From assembly GCA_030593065.1 (NCBI GenBank), contig JAUVHV010000004.1, positions 54,077-118,076 on the forward strand: 64,000 nucleotides of DNA, read 5' to 3'. The stretch comes from Candidatus Omnitrophota bacterium (lineage in GTDB: Bacteria > Omnitrophota > Gorgyraeia > JABMRG01). Each line of letters starts with the position of its first letter. Within the stretch, counting starts at the first letter, position 1. Below, one piece after another: positions 8,019 through 16,597 of this stretch. Position numbers and translations under genes: made by a program. The notes beneath the pieces were generated by a model. It was not told where the DNA came from and did not search any database. It worked only from the letters and a program-made list of their open reading frames with translations.

Positions 8019-9505
8019 AAAAAGAAAACATAAAAGAGTGGTCAGAGCAAAGAATTGACCAGAGCCAGATCGATAAGTATGTGAAAAACAATAAAGATTT
8101 TATTGATGATGACTATATAACATCCATGCTTGATTTGCGCAAAGAACCTGATCCCGGAAGAGTGAAGGATATTATAGCAAAATCACTCAATATAGAGACC
8201 CTAACGCTCGATGAAACAGTGTGCCTTATCAATGTAAAAGACTTAAATCTACTAAAGCAGATGGAGGATGCGGCGTTAAAAGTTAAAAAGAAGGTATATG
8301 ATAACAGAATAGTTACCTTTGCCCCGCTTTATCTCGGGAACTTTTGCGTAAATGATTGTTTGTATTGCGGTTTCAAAAGGTCAAACAGAGACGCAAAGAG
8401 AAGTGTACTGACTTTGGGTGAGATAAGAAGAGAGGCAGAGGTCCTTGCCGGCGAAATAGGCCATAAGCGCCTTATTGTTGTTTATGGAGAGCACCCTAAA
8501 AATAGCATAGGCTATATGGTAGATAGTATAAAAGCAATATATAGCGTAAGGGTAAAGACAGAGAATGGATTTGGCAGTATCCGGCGTGTAAATGTTAACG
8601 CTTCTCCACTTTCAATAGAAGACCTAAAGAGGCTCCATGATACAGGCATAGGAACATACCAGGTATTTCAGGAGACATATCACCACAAACGATACGAAGA
8701 ACTTCATCCAAAGGACACGATAAAGGGTAACTACAGATGGAGGCTCTATTCTATGCATAGGGCGCAAGAAGCAGGAATAGATGATATAGGTTTGGGCGCC
8801 TTATTCGGCCTTTATGACTGGAAGTTCGAGGTCTTAGCGCTTTTGGCGCATTCAAGAGAGCTTGAAGACAGATTTGGCATTGGCCCTCATACTATATCTT
8901 TTCCCCGGCTTGAGCCTGCTGCCAATACACCGTTTACAATGGAATCAGGTTATAAGGTCTCAGATGAAGATTTCAAAAAGCTTATAACGGTAATAAGGTT
9001 AGCAGTCCCTTATACAGGTATGATAATTACAGCGCGCGAGACTCCACAAATGAGAAGAGAGGCTCTATCCTTAGGCATAACGCAGACAGATGCTTCTACA
9101 AAGATAGGCATAGGCGCTTATGCGGGCAAGGCCTTACACCAAGAAGGGGATAAGCAGCAATTTCTATTAGGTGATACCAGAAGCCTTGATGATGTTATAC
9201 GCGAGTTTGCCTCTATGGGTTATATCAGTTCATTCTGTACTGCGGGTTACCGTTGCGGCAGAACGGGAAAATGTATAATGGATCTATTACGCAGCGGCAA
9301 GGAAGGAAAGTTTTGCAAATTAAATGCTGTCTTGACATTCAGGGAATGGCTTGATGATTTTGCAAGCGAGCAGACAAAGAAAGTATCAGAGCATGTAATA
9401 CAAAAAGAGATAGATGAGATAAAAGAGCAGATGCCTAAAATGTTCCCTGAGTTTATGAAGTATTATGAGAAGATTAAAAATGGTGAAAGAGACCTCTACT
9501 TCTGA
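8009..9505 (+). CDS. hydG: [FeFe] hydrogenase H-cluster radical SAM maturase HydG (altered auxiliary cluster motif)
   Basis: Radical SAM tyrosine lyase that makes the CO and cyanide ligands of the H-cluster. The SAM cluster motif is C113-x3-C117-x2-C120 (NFCVNDCLYCGF). The C-terminal auxiliary cluster normally uses C-x2-C-x22-C. Here C410 and C436 are present at exactly the right spacing, but the middle position, residue 413, is glycine (SFCTAGYRCGRTGKC). Extra cysteines at 416 and 422 lie close by. The codon is GGT with no frameshift nearby, and the flanking sequence (YR-GRTG, KLNAVLTFREWL) is otherwise canonical. The protein is full length at 498 residues. Identity as HydG is secure from sequence and context; how its second cluster is bound is an open question. 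Confidence 0.94.
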   Translation: MPIKKENIKEWSEQRIDQSQIDKYVKNNKDFIDDDYITSMLDLRKEPDPGRVKDIIAKSLNIETLTLDETVCLINVKDLNLLKQMEDAALKVKKKVYDNRIVTFAPLYLGNFCVNDCLYCGFKRSNRDAKRSVLTLGEIRREAEVLAGEIGHKRLIVVYGEHPKNSIGYMVDSIKAIYSVRVKTENGFGSIRRVNVNASPLSIEDLKRLHDTGIGTYQVFQETYHHKRYEELHPKDTIKGNYRWRLYSMHRAQEAGIDDIGLGALFGLYDWKFEVLALLAHSRELEDRFGIGPHTISFPRLEPAANTPFTMESGYKVSDEDFKKLITVIRLAVPYTGMIITARETPQMRREALSLGITQTDASTKIGIGAYAGKALHQEGDKQQFLLGDTRSLDDVIREFASMGYISSFCTAGYRCGRTGKCIMDLLRSGKEGKFCKLNAVLTFREWLDDFASEQTKKVSEHVIQKEIDEIKEQMPKMFPEFMKYYEKIKNGERDLYF

Positions 9506-9507
9506 TT

Positions 9508-10518
9508 GTGGATAGATTAACACGAAAATATATTATCGGCTGGCTCAATACTGATAAGCCGGAAGATCTTTTCCGGACTGCGGATAAGATACGTAAAGCT
9601 TACTGTACGGATAAAATTCACATAAGAGGTATTATCGAGTTTTCAAACCATTGCAAAAGAGACTGCCTCTATTGCGGCCTTAGAAAGAGCAATAAGAATA
9701 TAACTCGCTATAGAATGGATGAGGCAGAGATACTCCATTCTGCTGTCAAGGCAGGTAATTTAGGCTATAAGACTATTCTCCTACAGTCCGGAGAGGATGA
9801 AGCTTATAGTATTGATAGATTGTGCCGGGTAGTAAGCAGTATAAAGAAAAAAGTTGATTGTGCGATCACGCTCTCTATCGGTGAAAAAAGTTTAGATGAT
9901 TATAAGAGGCTGAAAGAGGCCGGCGCGGACAGGTATCTTCTCAGATTTGAGACATCCGATGAAAAGCTTTTTAAGAAATTAAAGCCAGACTCTTCGTATA
10001 AGAGCAGGCTATCATGCATAGAAAATTTAATAAAGCTCGGTTACCAGGTTGGCTCAGGCATTATAGTAGGGCTTCCAGGGCAGGCCTTCGAGACATTGGC
10101 AGATGATATATTGCTTATGAAGAAGCTGGAACTTGATATGATTGGGATAGGCCCCTTTTTGCCTCATCATAATACACCCCTTTGTGCCGCGCCTTCAGGA
10201 ACATTGGACCTAACGCTAAGAGTGCTCTCTCTTATAAGGATTGCGATGCCTGATACGCATATACCGGCAACCACTGCCGTTGGTACGGTCGATGCCACTG
10301 GCAGGCAGCAGGCACTCAAGTGCGGTTGCAATGTTATTATGCCGAATATAACCCCTTCAAAATACAGAAAATTTTATGAGATATATCCGGATAAGATATG
10401 CATAGGCGAAAAACTTTCAGATTGCCGTTCCTGCGTTGAGAAGATAATCAAATCTTTAGGTAGAAACATCTCAAAAGATTACGGCCACTCCCTTAATAAA
10501 AAACCACAGACGTTTTGA
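9508..10518 (+). CDS. hydE: [FeFe] hydrogenase H-cluster radical SAM maturase HydE
   Basis: Radical SAM enzyme of 2Fe-subcluster assembly, now thought to act on an iron-cysteine-cyanide-CO complex released by HydG. The cluster motif is C49-x3-C53-x2-C56 (HCKRDCLYCGLR), followed by the HydE-like segment LQSGEDEAY and a C-terminal CGCNVIMPNITPSKYRKFYEIYP. The start is GTG at 9508, two bases after the hydG stop. The last four residues and the TGA stop are encoded inside the left arm of a dispersed inverted repeat (10506-10585), so the original C-terminus has probably been replaced. The length, 336 residues, is close to the family norm. Confidence 0.95.
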   Translation: MDRLTRKYIIGWLNTDKPEDLFRTADKIRKAYCTDKIHIRGIIEFSNHCKRDCLYCGLRKSNKNITRYRMDEAEILHSAVKAGNLGYKTILLQSGEDEAYSIDRLCRVVSSIKKKVDCAITLSIGEKSLDDYKRLKEAGADRYLLRFETSDEKLFKKLKPDSSYKSRLSCIENLIKLGYQVGSGIIVGLPGQAFETLADDILLMKKLELDMIGIGPFLPHHNTPLCAAPSGTLDLTLRVLSLIRIAMPDTHIPATTAVGTVDATGRQQALKCGCNVIMPNITPSKYRKFYEIYPDKICIGEKLSDCRSCVEKIIKSLGRNISKDYGHSLNKKPQTF

Positions 10519-10585
10519 TTCTTAAGAGGGACACTGTCCCCAATTCCCGCACGACAGTGTCCCTCTTAAGAATCAAAACGTCTGT
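10506..10585. repeat. Dispersed palindromic repeat, copy 1 (perfect 32-bp inverted repeat)
   Basis: Two perfect 32-base arms (10506-10537 and 10554-10585) surround a 16-base loop. The arms begin ACAGACGTTTTGATTC and include GGGACACTGT. Copies 2 (20774-20965) and 3 (23670-23768) share the termini ACAGACGTTTT and AAAACGTCTSTW. The element behaves like a REP- or MITE-type sequence, of the sort mobilised by Y1-type transposases elsewhere; no such transposase is in the window. It overlaps the end of hydE and could also act as an mRNA-end hairpin. Confidence 0.9.
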
Positions 10586-10660
10586 ATAGCGTATTTTTTT
10601 ATTGCGTATATATTAGTTTTATTGATATAATAAATCAATATAAAAAAAGAGGAGAGTTTT

Positions 10661-12049
10661 ATGCGTAAAGTTTTTATGATTACCGCAATTATATCTATTT
10701 TTATTATATCTAATTGTGTACATGCTATTGCGTCGGAGATAACACAAGAGCAACTCTTAAAAGAGATAGAGTATCTGAAATCAAGGATAACAGTTTTAGA
10801 AAAGAAGGTTTCAGAAGTCCAGGCCGGGAACAAGCAGGCAAAAACTGTGACAGTAATAGACCCAAAAACTAAAGAACAGCTTAAGAAAGAAGTCGTTAGC
10901 GAAATACAGGAAGATATGAAAACAACGCTTCCTAAAGAGATAGCGGGCATTAAGATAGGTGTATCCGCGACTATGGTAATCCAGGGTGCTCTCGATACAA
11001 ATCGTTCTACAGAGAATAAAGAGGATGTTACTGATGGAAGTTATCAGGTTGACTTCATGTTCGAAAAAGAGTTAGGTGATTATGGACACGCATTTGCCCA
11101 ACTTGAATGCGGTGATGGCATAAGTGTCATGGATGAACTTGAGGTCTTTTCAAATGTTGATAATAATAATGACGATACAGATAATAACGCAGAGCTTACC
11201 AAGGTATGGTATCAACATTATTTTTACGATAAACAACTGGCAGTCTCTTTAGGCAAGTGGGATCCTACAGATACTTTAGACACAAACACGATAGCAAATG
11301 ATGATTCATGCCAGTTCTTAGCAGAGATATTTAATAACTCTCCCGCCCTTAGCAATGACCTGCCAAGTAAAGCGCCTGGTATATGGGCAACATTGACCCC
11401 TAATGGCGCGTCATGGCTTGAAGTGCAAGGCTTGCTTTTTACTGGTGATGGCGCGTGGGAAGATATGGGTGATCATTTACAGGTTGCGCCCCAGATTACT
11501 ATAAAACCGCAGCTTAAAAATGGATTAGAAGGTAATTATAGATTTTATGGATGGTATAGAAATACAGATTACACAAAGTGGAGCGATAGAAACGAGGACA
11601 AGAAACATAGGTATGGTTTTGGTTTAAGCTTGGATCAGCAATTGTCAGATATGTTCAGCCTCTTTGGGCGTTATGGCTGGGAAAACCCTGATGTATATGA
11701 TCCCGGTATCACATCTTCGAGCGGAACTAATTTTTCTGTTGAGCAGAGTTGGTCCGCAGGTTTTCAAATAAACGGTAAACTGTGGAATAGAGACAGCGAT
11801 AGAATTGCCGCGGCATTTGGTTCTGTTATGCCGAGTGATAAGTATAAAGAATATGGCGGTACAGATCTGAAAGCTGATGATGAATACCATGCTGAGGCCT
11901 ACTATTATTGGCGTGTTAACGAGTATTTTTCATTCTCCCCGGATCTGCAGGTTATATGGAACCCTTTTGGCAATGACTATGTAGTAAATAGCCAGAGAAG
12001 AGACCAGGCGATTACTGTTATAGGTTGTAGAGGGCATCTCGATTTCTAA
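10661..12049 (+). CDS. Outer-membrane porin, OprB/carbohydrate-selective type
   Basis: Probable outer-membrane beta-barrel channel. A signal peptide (hydrophobic to about residue 22, ending near CVHAIA) is followed by a short coiled coil (EQLLKEIEYLKSRITVLEKKVSEV). The barrel region then has OprB-like stretches: LGKWDPTDTLDTN, YGFGLSLDQQLSDMFSLFGRYGW, WSAGFQINGKLWNRDSDRIAAAFG and the C-terminal YYYWRVNEYFSFSPDLQVIWNP, ending in phenylalanine. The N-terminal coiled coil may anchor it to the cell wall. An AGAGGAGAG ribosome binding site precedes the ATG. It stands alone after the hydE-end repeat. The transported solute cannot be told from sequence. Confidence 0.8.
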   Translation: MRKVFMITAIISIFIISNCVHAIASEITQEQLLKEIEYLKSRITVLEKKVSEVQAGNKQAKTVTVIDPKTKEQLKKEVVSEIQEDMKTTLPKEIAGIKIGVSATMVIQGALDTNRSTENKEDVTDGSYQVDFMFEKELGDYGHAFAQLECGDGISVMDELEVFSNVDNNNDDTDNNAELTKVWYQHYFYDKQLAVSLGKWDPTDTLDTNTIANDDSCQFLAEIFNNSPALSNDLPSKAPGIWATLTPNGASWLEVQGLLFTGDGAWEDMGDHLQVAPQITIKPQLKNGLEGNYRFYGWYRNTDYTKWSDRNEDKKHRYGFGLSLDQQLSDMFSLFGRYGWENPDVYDPGITSSSGTNFSVEQSWSAGFQINGKLWNRDSDRIAAAFGSVMPSDKYKEYGGTDLKADDEYHAEAYYYWRVNEYFSFSPDLQVIWNPFGNDYVVNSQRRDQAITVIGCRGHLDF

Positions 12050-12067
12050 TTTGAAAATAAAAATATT

Positions 12068-13000
12068 ATGAAGGTACTCATAACAGGAGCGACTGGTTTT
12101 ATAGGTAAAAGGCTATCAGAACGCCTTGTGCAAGAAAGACATGAAGTTATCTGCACAGGGCGTCTGCTCTCTAAACTCGATAAGCTTTTAAACAGAGTAA
12201 AGGCTGTATACCTTGATATAGAAGATCCTGCCGCGTTAAGAGATATACTGAGCAAAGAAAAGCCTGAGATACTCTTCCATTGCGCGGCACTCGTAAATAG
12301 CTCTTCTCTCAATGCCCTTATGCGTATTAACAGGGATGGCACTCGAAATGTTTTTGATGCCTGCGCTAAAGAGGGAATAGGGAGAGTAGTCTATTTAAGT
12401 TCTATCGCGGTTATAAGCGGTAACCCTCAGGTGCCGCTTACAGACGGCCTTCCTTATAGCGCGACGAATCGATACGGAGAGTCCAAGATAGCGGCTGAAA
12501 GAATAGCGCTTGCTTATCGGAAAAAGGGTTTAAAAATATCCATTATAAGGCCTGTTATGGTCTATGGCGAACATGAACCCCATCTGCTTGGCTTATTATC
12601 CAGGCTTATTAAGTGGCGGCTGCTTCCTGTTGTTGGATTGGGCGATAATAAACTTCAGCTTGTTTGTGTGGATAATGTGGTAGATGTTATGATGCTTGCT
12701 TTAGGCAGGGACGAGGCTTATGATGGAACATATATTGTCGCGGATAAGGAAGCTTTAACTATCAGGGAGTTTTTTAAATTTATCGCAAAAACACAAGGGG
12801 CGAAACCCCCTTTTACTATTCCTGAAAAGCTGGCCTCTTTTTTTGAACCCATACCTTTTATAGGGAACAGGTTATCATTCTTTAAAAAGGATAGGATGTA
12901 TAGCATAGAGAGGATAAAAGAGAGGTTAGGATATGTTCCAAAAATATCAGTATATGATGGGTTGAAAAAGGCTGTTCTCTCGTATGAGAAAAATGTTTAA
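12068..13000 (+). CDS. NAD(P)-dependent epimerase/dehydratase (extended SDR)
   Basis: Extended short-chain dehydrogenase/reductase. The N-terminal nucleotide site is ITGATGFIGKRL and the catalytic pair is in NRYGESK (Tyr-x3-Lys), with an upstream YLSSIAV serine region. At 310 residues it is a single complete domain. The closest functional match by eye is the broad 3-beta-hydroxysteroid/dihydroflavonol-4-reductase-like group, but the substrate is not identifiable. It overlaps the following radical SAM gene by 17 bases, so the two are probably co-transcribed and may act in one pathway. Confidence 0.85.
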   Translation: MKVLITGATGFIGKRLSERLVQERHEVICTGRLLSKLDKLLNRVKAVYLDIEDPAALRDILSKEKPEILFHCAALVNSSSLNALMRINRDGTRNVFDACAKEGIGRVVYLSSIAVISGNPQVPLTDGLPYSATNRYGESKIAAERIALAYRKKGLKISIIRPVMVYGEHEPHLLGLLSRLIKWRLLPVVGLGDNKLQLVCVDNVVDVMMLALGRDEAYDGTYIVADKEALTIREFFKFIAKTQGAKPPFTIPEKLASFFEPIPFIGNRLSFFKKDRMYSIERIKERLGYVPKISVYDGLKKAVLSYEKNV

Positions 13001-14306
13001 GTCGTATAAAAAAGAGAGGCCGCGACTGGTTGTCGCTGATAAGAAGGGAAGCATATATGCTGTCCCCCATCTTCAGGCTACAGGCATGAAGGGGGGGTTA
13101 TTTTTTAAGCTCGCGAAAAGAGATCTTATTAAACTTCCCCATGGCAGTGAACTGTTTATTATGCCGGAAAGGCCCGCTGTTGGCTATGATCCGGAATCAG
13201 GAGGTTTTGTAGCTGTGGACAAGAATCCCTTATCCGGCAAACGAGAACCCTGTTTCGCGGTTTCTGCTTTTATATCTCCGGGATATACAATAATTCACAA
13301 TGCTTCATACATAGAAAATCCAGGTTTAAATATTTTGCCGCTTTTTTCATATGCCGCGGTCTGTTTTTATAAGAATAGTTTTTATGTTGCGGCAACAATG
13401 GTTGATAGAGAGAGAAGGCAGGATGCCCGGTTTATGGATAATAGAAAGATTAAACCGGGTATAAGAGAAGCCAGAAGGCTTTTTCCCGTTAACCGGCTCT
13501 TCCGCCATCTTGAAAAATGCGCTTTATGCTACAATTGCCCCGCCGCTAAGAACCTTTTCCTTAAAAGGTATGAAGCTCCTTTGCCCACATCTCCGGAATG
13601 CAACTCCCGTTGTATAGGTTGTATATCGTTCCAGCCGGATAAGAAATGCCCGGTTACGCAGCCAAGAATTGGATTTATCCCTTCACCAGGGGAGATAGCA
13701 GAAGTAGCAATCTTTCACATAGGGAATGTAAAGGATCCTGTGGTAAGCTTTGGCCAGGGTTGTGAGGGTGAACCTCTTTTGGTTGGGAAGGTTATTGAAG
13801 AGTCAGTAAAAATTATAAGGCGCAAAACAAGCAAGGGTATTATAAATCTTAATACAAACGCAAGCAAACCGGAGATGGTAAAAAGGTTATTTAAAGCGGG
13901 CTTAGATAGTATGCGTGTCAGTATAAATAGCGCGCAGGAGAAGTATTATAACAGGTATTACAAGCCAAGAGGGTATAGATTCAGCGATATCCTGAAATCG
14001 ATAAAAATAGCTAAGAACCTGGGCGGCTTTGTATCACTGAATTATCTTGCTATACCTGGTTTTACTGATTCTGAAGAAGAGTCTGCCTGTTTTAAGAAAT
14101 TGCTGTGTGTAAACAAGATTGATATGGTCCAACTTAGAAACCTGAATATAGATCCTATCTTTTATTTTAAAGAGATCAGGATGCCGCCTGATCCAATTAA
14201 GTTATGCGGTATGAGAGAAGTTATCAGCACATTGAAGAAGCAATTTCCACGTCTTATGCTCGGTTATTTTAACCCCTCAAAAAGCAGAATCAGCCGCCAA
14301 CACTAA
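12984..14306 (+). CDS. Radical SAM protein of unknown substrate
   Basis: The SAM-cluster motif CNSRCIGC (C-x3-C-x2-C) lies near residue 206, unusually deep in the sequence. An N-terminal region of about 200 residues precedes it, containing another cysteine group (CALCYNCPAAKN). After the motif come SFGQGCEGEPLL, INLNTNASKPEMVKRLF, MRVSINSAQEKYYNRYYKPR and VSLNYLAIPGFTDSEEE, which follow the radical SAM barrel order. The N-terminal domain has no recognised fold. The start at 12984 overlaps the previous gene; an ATG three codons downstream is possible. No function is assigned. Confidence 0.82.
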   Translation: MRKMFKSYKKERPRLVVADKKGSIYAVPHLQATGMKGGLFFKLAKRDLIKLPHGSELFIMPERPAVGYDPESGGFVAVDKNPLSGKREPCFAVSAFISPGYTIIHNASYIENPGLNILPLFSYAAVCFYKNSFYVAATMVDRERRQDARFMDNRKIKPGIREARRLFPVNRLFRHLEKCALCYNCPAAKNLFLKRYEAPLPTSPECNSRCIGCISFQPDKKCPVTQPRIGFIPSPGEIAEVAIFHIGNVKDPVVSFGQGCEGEPLLVGKVIEESVKIIRRKTSKGIINLNTNASKPEMVKRLFKAGLDSMRVSINSAQEKYYNRYYKPRGYRFSDILKSIKIAKNLGGFVSLNYLAIPGFTDSEEESACFKKLLCVNKIDMVQLRNLNIDPIFYFKEIRMPPDPIKLCGMREVISTLKKQFPRLMLGYFNPSKSRISRQH

Positions 14307-14314
14307 TTATTATA

Positions 14315-14342
14315 TTTACAGATACAATAAAAAGTGTATAAT
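14315..14342 (+). promoter_or_regulatory. Sigma-70-type promoter for the purF-like gene
   Basis: TTTACA at 14315-14320 and TATAAT at 14337-14342 are separated by 16 bases, with a TG just before the -10 box. A strong AAAGGAGG ribosome binding site precedes the ATG at 14396. Confidence 0.7.
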
Positions 14343-14395
14343 ATATATCTCTTCTAATATAACTAAAGCAACAAAATTTTAAAAGGAGGCAATTA

Positions 14396-15856
14396 ATGAG
14401 CGGTATATATGGCGTTATTTCTAAGGGCGATTGCGCGGATATGTTATTCTATGGTACGGATTACCACTCACATCTCGGTACTGAGTATGGCGGTATGGCG
14501 GTATTATCAGACGGGTTTACACGCCAGATACATGCTTTGAGCCAGAGCCAGTTTAAATCAAAATTTTATGATGACTATAAGCATATGAGAGGCAATAAAG
14601 GCATAGGGGTTATCAGCGATCGCGATGAACAGCCGATATATCTGAATTCGAAATTTGGCTCTTTTTGTATTGCTACAAACGGATTTATTGAAAATGCAAA
14701 AGCGCTGACAACCAGGCTTCTTTCCGAAGGAATATCTTTTAGTGAAGTTACCAAAGGAGAGGTCAATTCAACGGAATTAGTCGCCAAGCTGATAAATCAA
14801 GGGGATGATATAGTTGGCGGTATAGAAAAGATGTTCGACGCTATCGAAGGCTCATGTTCTTTATTGCTTTTACACAGAGACGGTATTTACGCGGCAAGGG
14901 ATCGTTTTGGCTATATGCCGCTTATTGTCGGAAAACGTGATGGTGAGTGGGCAATAACTACGGAAACATCCGCTTTTGAATATAATAATTTTAAAATAAT
15001 ACATTACCTTGCTCCCGGAGAGATAGCCCTAGTAAATGAAAAAGGTATTTCAACAATAACCCCTGGCAGGGACACAAATCAGATATGCACCTTTTTATGG
15101 ATATATACAGGTTTTCCAGCTTCAAATTATGAAGGCATAAATACCGAGATCGTGAGAGAACGGTGCGGCCGCTTCCTCGCAAAGCATGATAAAGATATAG
15201 AGGTTGATGTTGTTTCAGGTGTTCCTGATTCAGGGCTTGCGCATGGCTTAGGCTATGCAATGGAATCCGGCAAGCCTTTCAGGCGCCCGCTTGTTAAATA
15301 TAGTCCAGGTTATGGCAGGAGTTATACTCCGCCATCTCAGGAGGCGCGCGATCTTATAGCAAGAATGAAATTGGTGCCTATAAGAGAGATAATCAATGGT
15401 AATAAGATTGTAGTATGCGAGGATTCCATAGTAAGAGGCACCCAGCTTAAAAATTTTACAGTAAAGAAGCTTTGGGAAAGAGGGGCCAAAGAGATACATG
15501 TAAGGCCGGCGTGTCCTCCACTTATGTTTCCATGTAAATTTAATCTTTCCACTCGTTCTATACATGAACTCATAGCGCGCAAAGCAATACATAGCCTGGA
15601 AGGCCGTGACATAGAAGATGTTTCAGAATATATCGATTCTACTTCAGAAAAATATAAGAAGATGGTAGCCTGGATTGCCAAGGATCTTGAAGTTACCACT
15701 TTAAGGTTCCAGGTTGCTGATGATATGGTTAAGGCAGTAGGATTACCAAGGGAGAAACTCTGTATGTATTGCTGGACAGGAGACTGCCCAACAAAAAAAA
15801 GCTGCAAAACCGCATGCGGGAAAAAAGAGAAGGACAGTATACAATGCAGGCAGTGA
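14396..15856 (+). CDS. PurF-like amidophosphoribosyltransferase homologue with serine in place of the catalytic cysteine
   Basis: Class II glutamine-amidotransferase plus phosphoribosyltransferase architecture. PurF begins Met-Cys, and the exposed cysteine is the glutaminase nucleophile; here the sequence begins MSGIYGVIS, so residue 2 is serine. The PRPP-binding motif VVCEDSIVRGTQ and the VPDSG segment are kept. The four cysteine positions that bind the [4Fe-4S] cluster in the Bacillus-type enzyme also appear to be kept (ICTFLWIYTG, FPCKF, and the LCMYCWTGDCP pair). The C-terminus carries extra cysteines. It may use ammonia, act as a non-canonical paralogue, or use serine chemistry. The strong ribosome binding site directly upstream makes a mis-called start unlikely. 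Confidence 0.85.
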   Translation: MSGIYGVISKGDCADMLFYGTDYHSHLGTEYGGMAVLSDGFTRQIHALSQSQFKSKFYDDYKHMRGNKGIGVISDRDEQPIYLNSKFGSFCIATNGFIENAKALTTRLLSEGISFSEVTKGEVNSTELVAKLINQGDDIVGGIEKMFDAIEGSCSLLLLHRDGIYAARDRFGYMPLIVGKRDGEWAITTETSAFEYNNFKIIHYLAPGEIALVNEKGISTITPGRDTNQICTFLWIYTGFPASNYEGINTEIVRERCGRFLAKHDKDIEVDVVSGVPDSGLAHGLGYAMESGKPFRRPLVKYSPGYGRSYTPPSQEARDLIARMKLVPIREIINGNKIVVCEDSIVRGTQLKNFTVKKLWERGAKEIHVRPACPPLMFPCKFNLSTRSIHELIARKAIHSLEGRDIEDVSEYIDSTSEKYKKMVAWIAKDLEVTTLRFQVADDMVKAVGLPREKLCMYCWTGDCPTKKSCKTACGKKEKDSIQCRQ

Positions 15857-16572
15857 TATCAATAGCAATATGGCTGGTAAATTCCATTCTGCTAATAATT
15901 CTTTTTCTTGTCAGTCTATTTCTTACAATAATACTTTTTCCTTTTGATAAACAGAGAAGAATTATTCACGCGCAGTGCTTTTGGTGGGCAGACGCTGTTG
16001 TCGGTTCTAATCCCTATTGGGATGTCCGGGTACGCGGGCTTGAGAATATCGATAAAAATAGAACCTATGTTATTGCGGCAAACCATCAGAGCTTAGCGGA
16101 TATAGTAGTTCTGTATAAGACCCACATGCAGTTTAAGTGGGTGACAAAGGAAGAAGTTTTTAAGGTGCCTCTTATTGGCTGGTGCCTTATCCTTAGTAAA
16201 CATATTAAACTTACCCGGGGCCGGTTCGAAAGTATTAAAAAGGTCTATAGAGAAGCAGCTGTCTGGCTCAGGCAGGATATGTCTATACTATTTTTTCCGG
16301 AAGGCACACGCAGTAATACGGATAATATGAATAAATTCCAAAATGGCGCGTTCAAGCTTGCCATAAAAGAGAAGAAGCCCGTACTTCCGATATCTGTTCA
16401 GGGAACAAGAGATGCTATACCTAAAGGTGGTTGGGTTTTTAAGGCAAAAGCCGTTGTTAAGATAACCGTGCTCCCCGCGATAGAGACAAAAGATTTTCTA
16501 CCAGGTGATTTTGCGCATTTGAGAGACATTACATATAATCGGCTGAAAAATGTTCTTGCGGATAATACCTAA
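15844..16572 (+). CDS. plsC: 1-acyl-sn-glycerol-3-phosphate acyltransferase
   Basis: Membrane enzyme that acylates lysophosphatidic acid in phospholipid synthesis. I choose ATG 15844, with AAGGA about 10 bases upstream, because an in-frame upstream start at 15769 would lie 88 bases inside the previous gene and add a non-family N-terminus. A long hydrophobic segment covers residues 3-33. The acyltransferase motifs follow in order: NHQSLAD (the NHx4D block), then FPEGTRS, then VLPISVQGTRDAIP. The length of 242 residues is normal. It overlaps the PurF-like gene by 13 bases. Confidence 0.93.
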   Translation: MQAVISIAIWLVNSILLIILFLVSLFLTIILFPFDKQRRIIHAQCFWWADAVVGSNPYWDVRVRGLENIDKNRTYVIAANHQSLADIVVLYKTHMQFKWVTKEEVFKVPLIGWCLILSKHIKLTRGRFESIKKVYREAAVWLRQDMSILFFPEGTRSNTDNMNKFQNGAFKLAIKEKKPVLPISVQGTRDAIPKGGWVFKAKAVVKITVLPAIETKDFLPGDFAHLRDITYNRLKNVLADNT

Positions 16573-16597
16573 AATATCATCAAAAGGAGTTTGAGTA

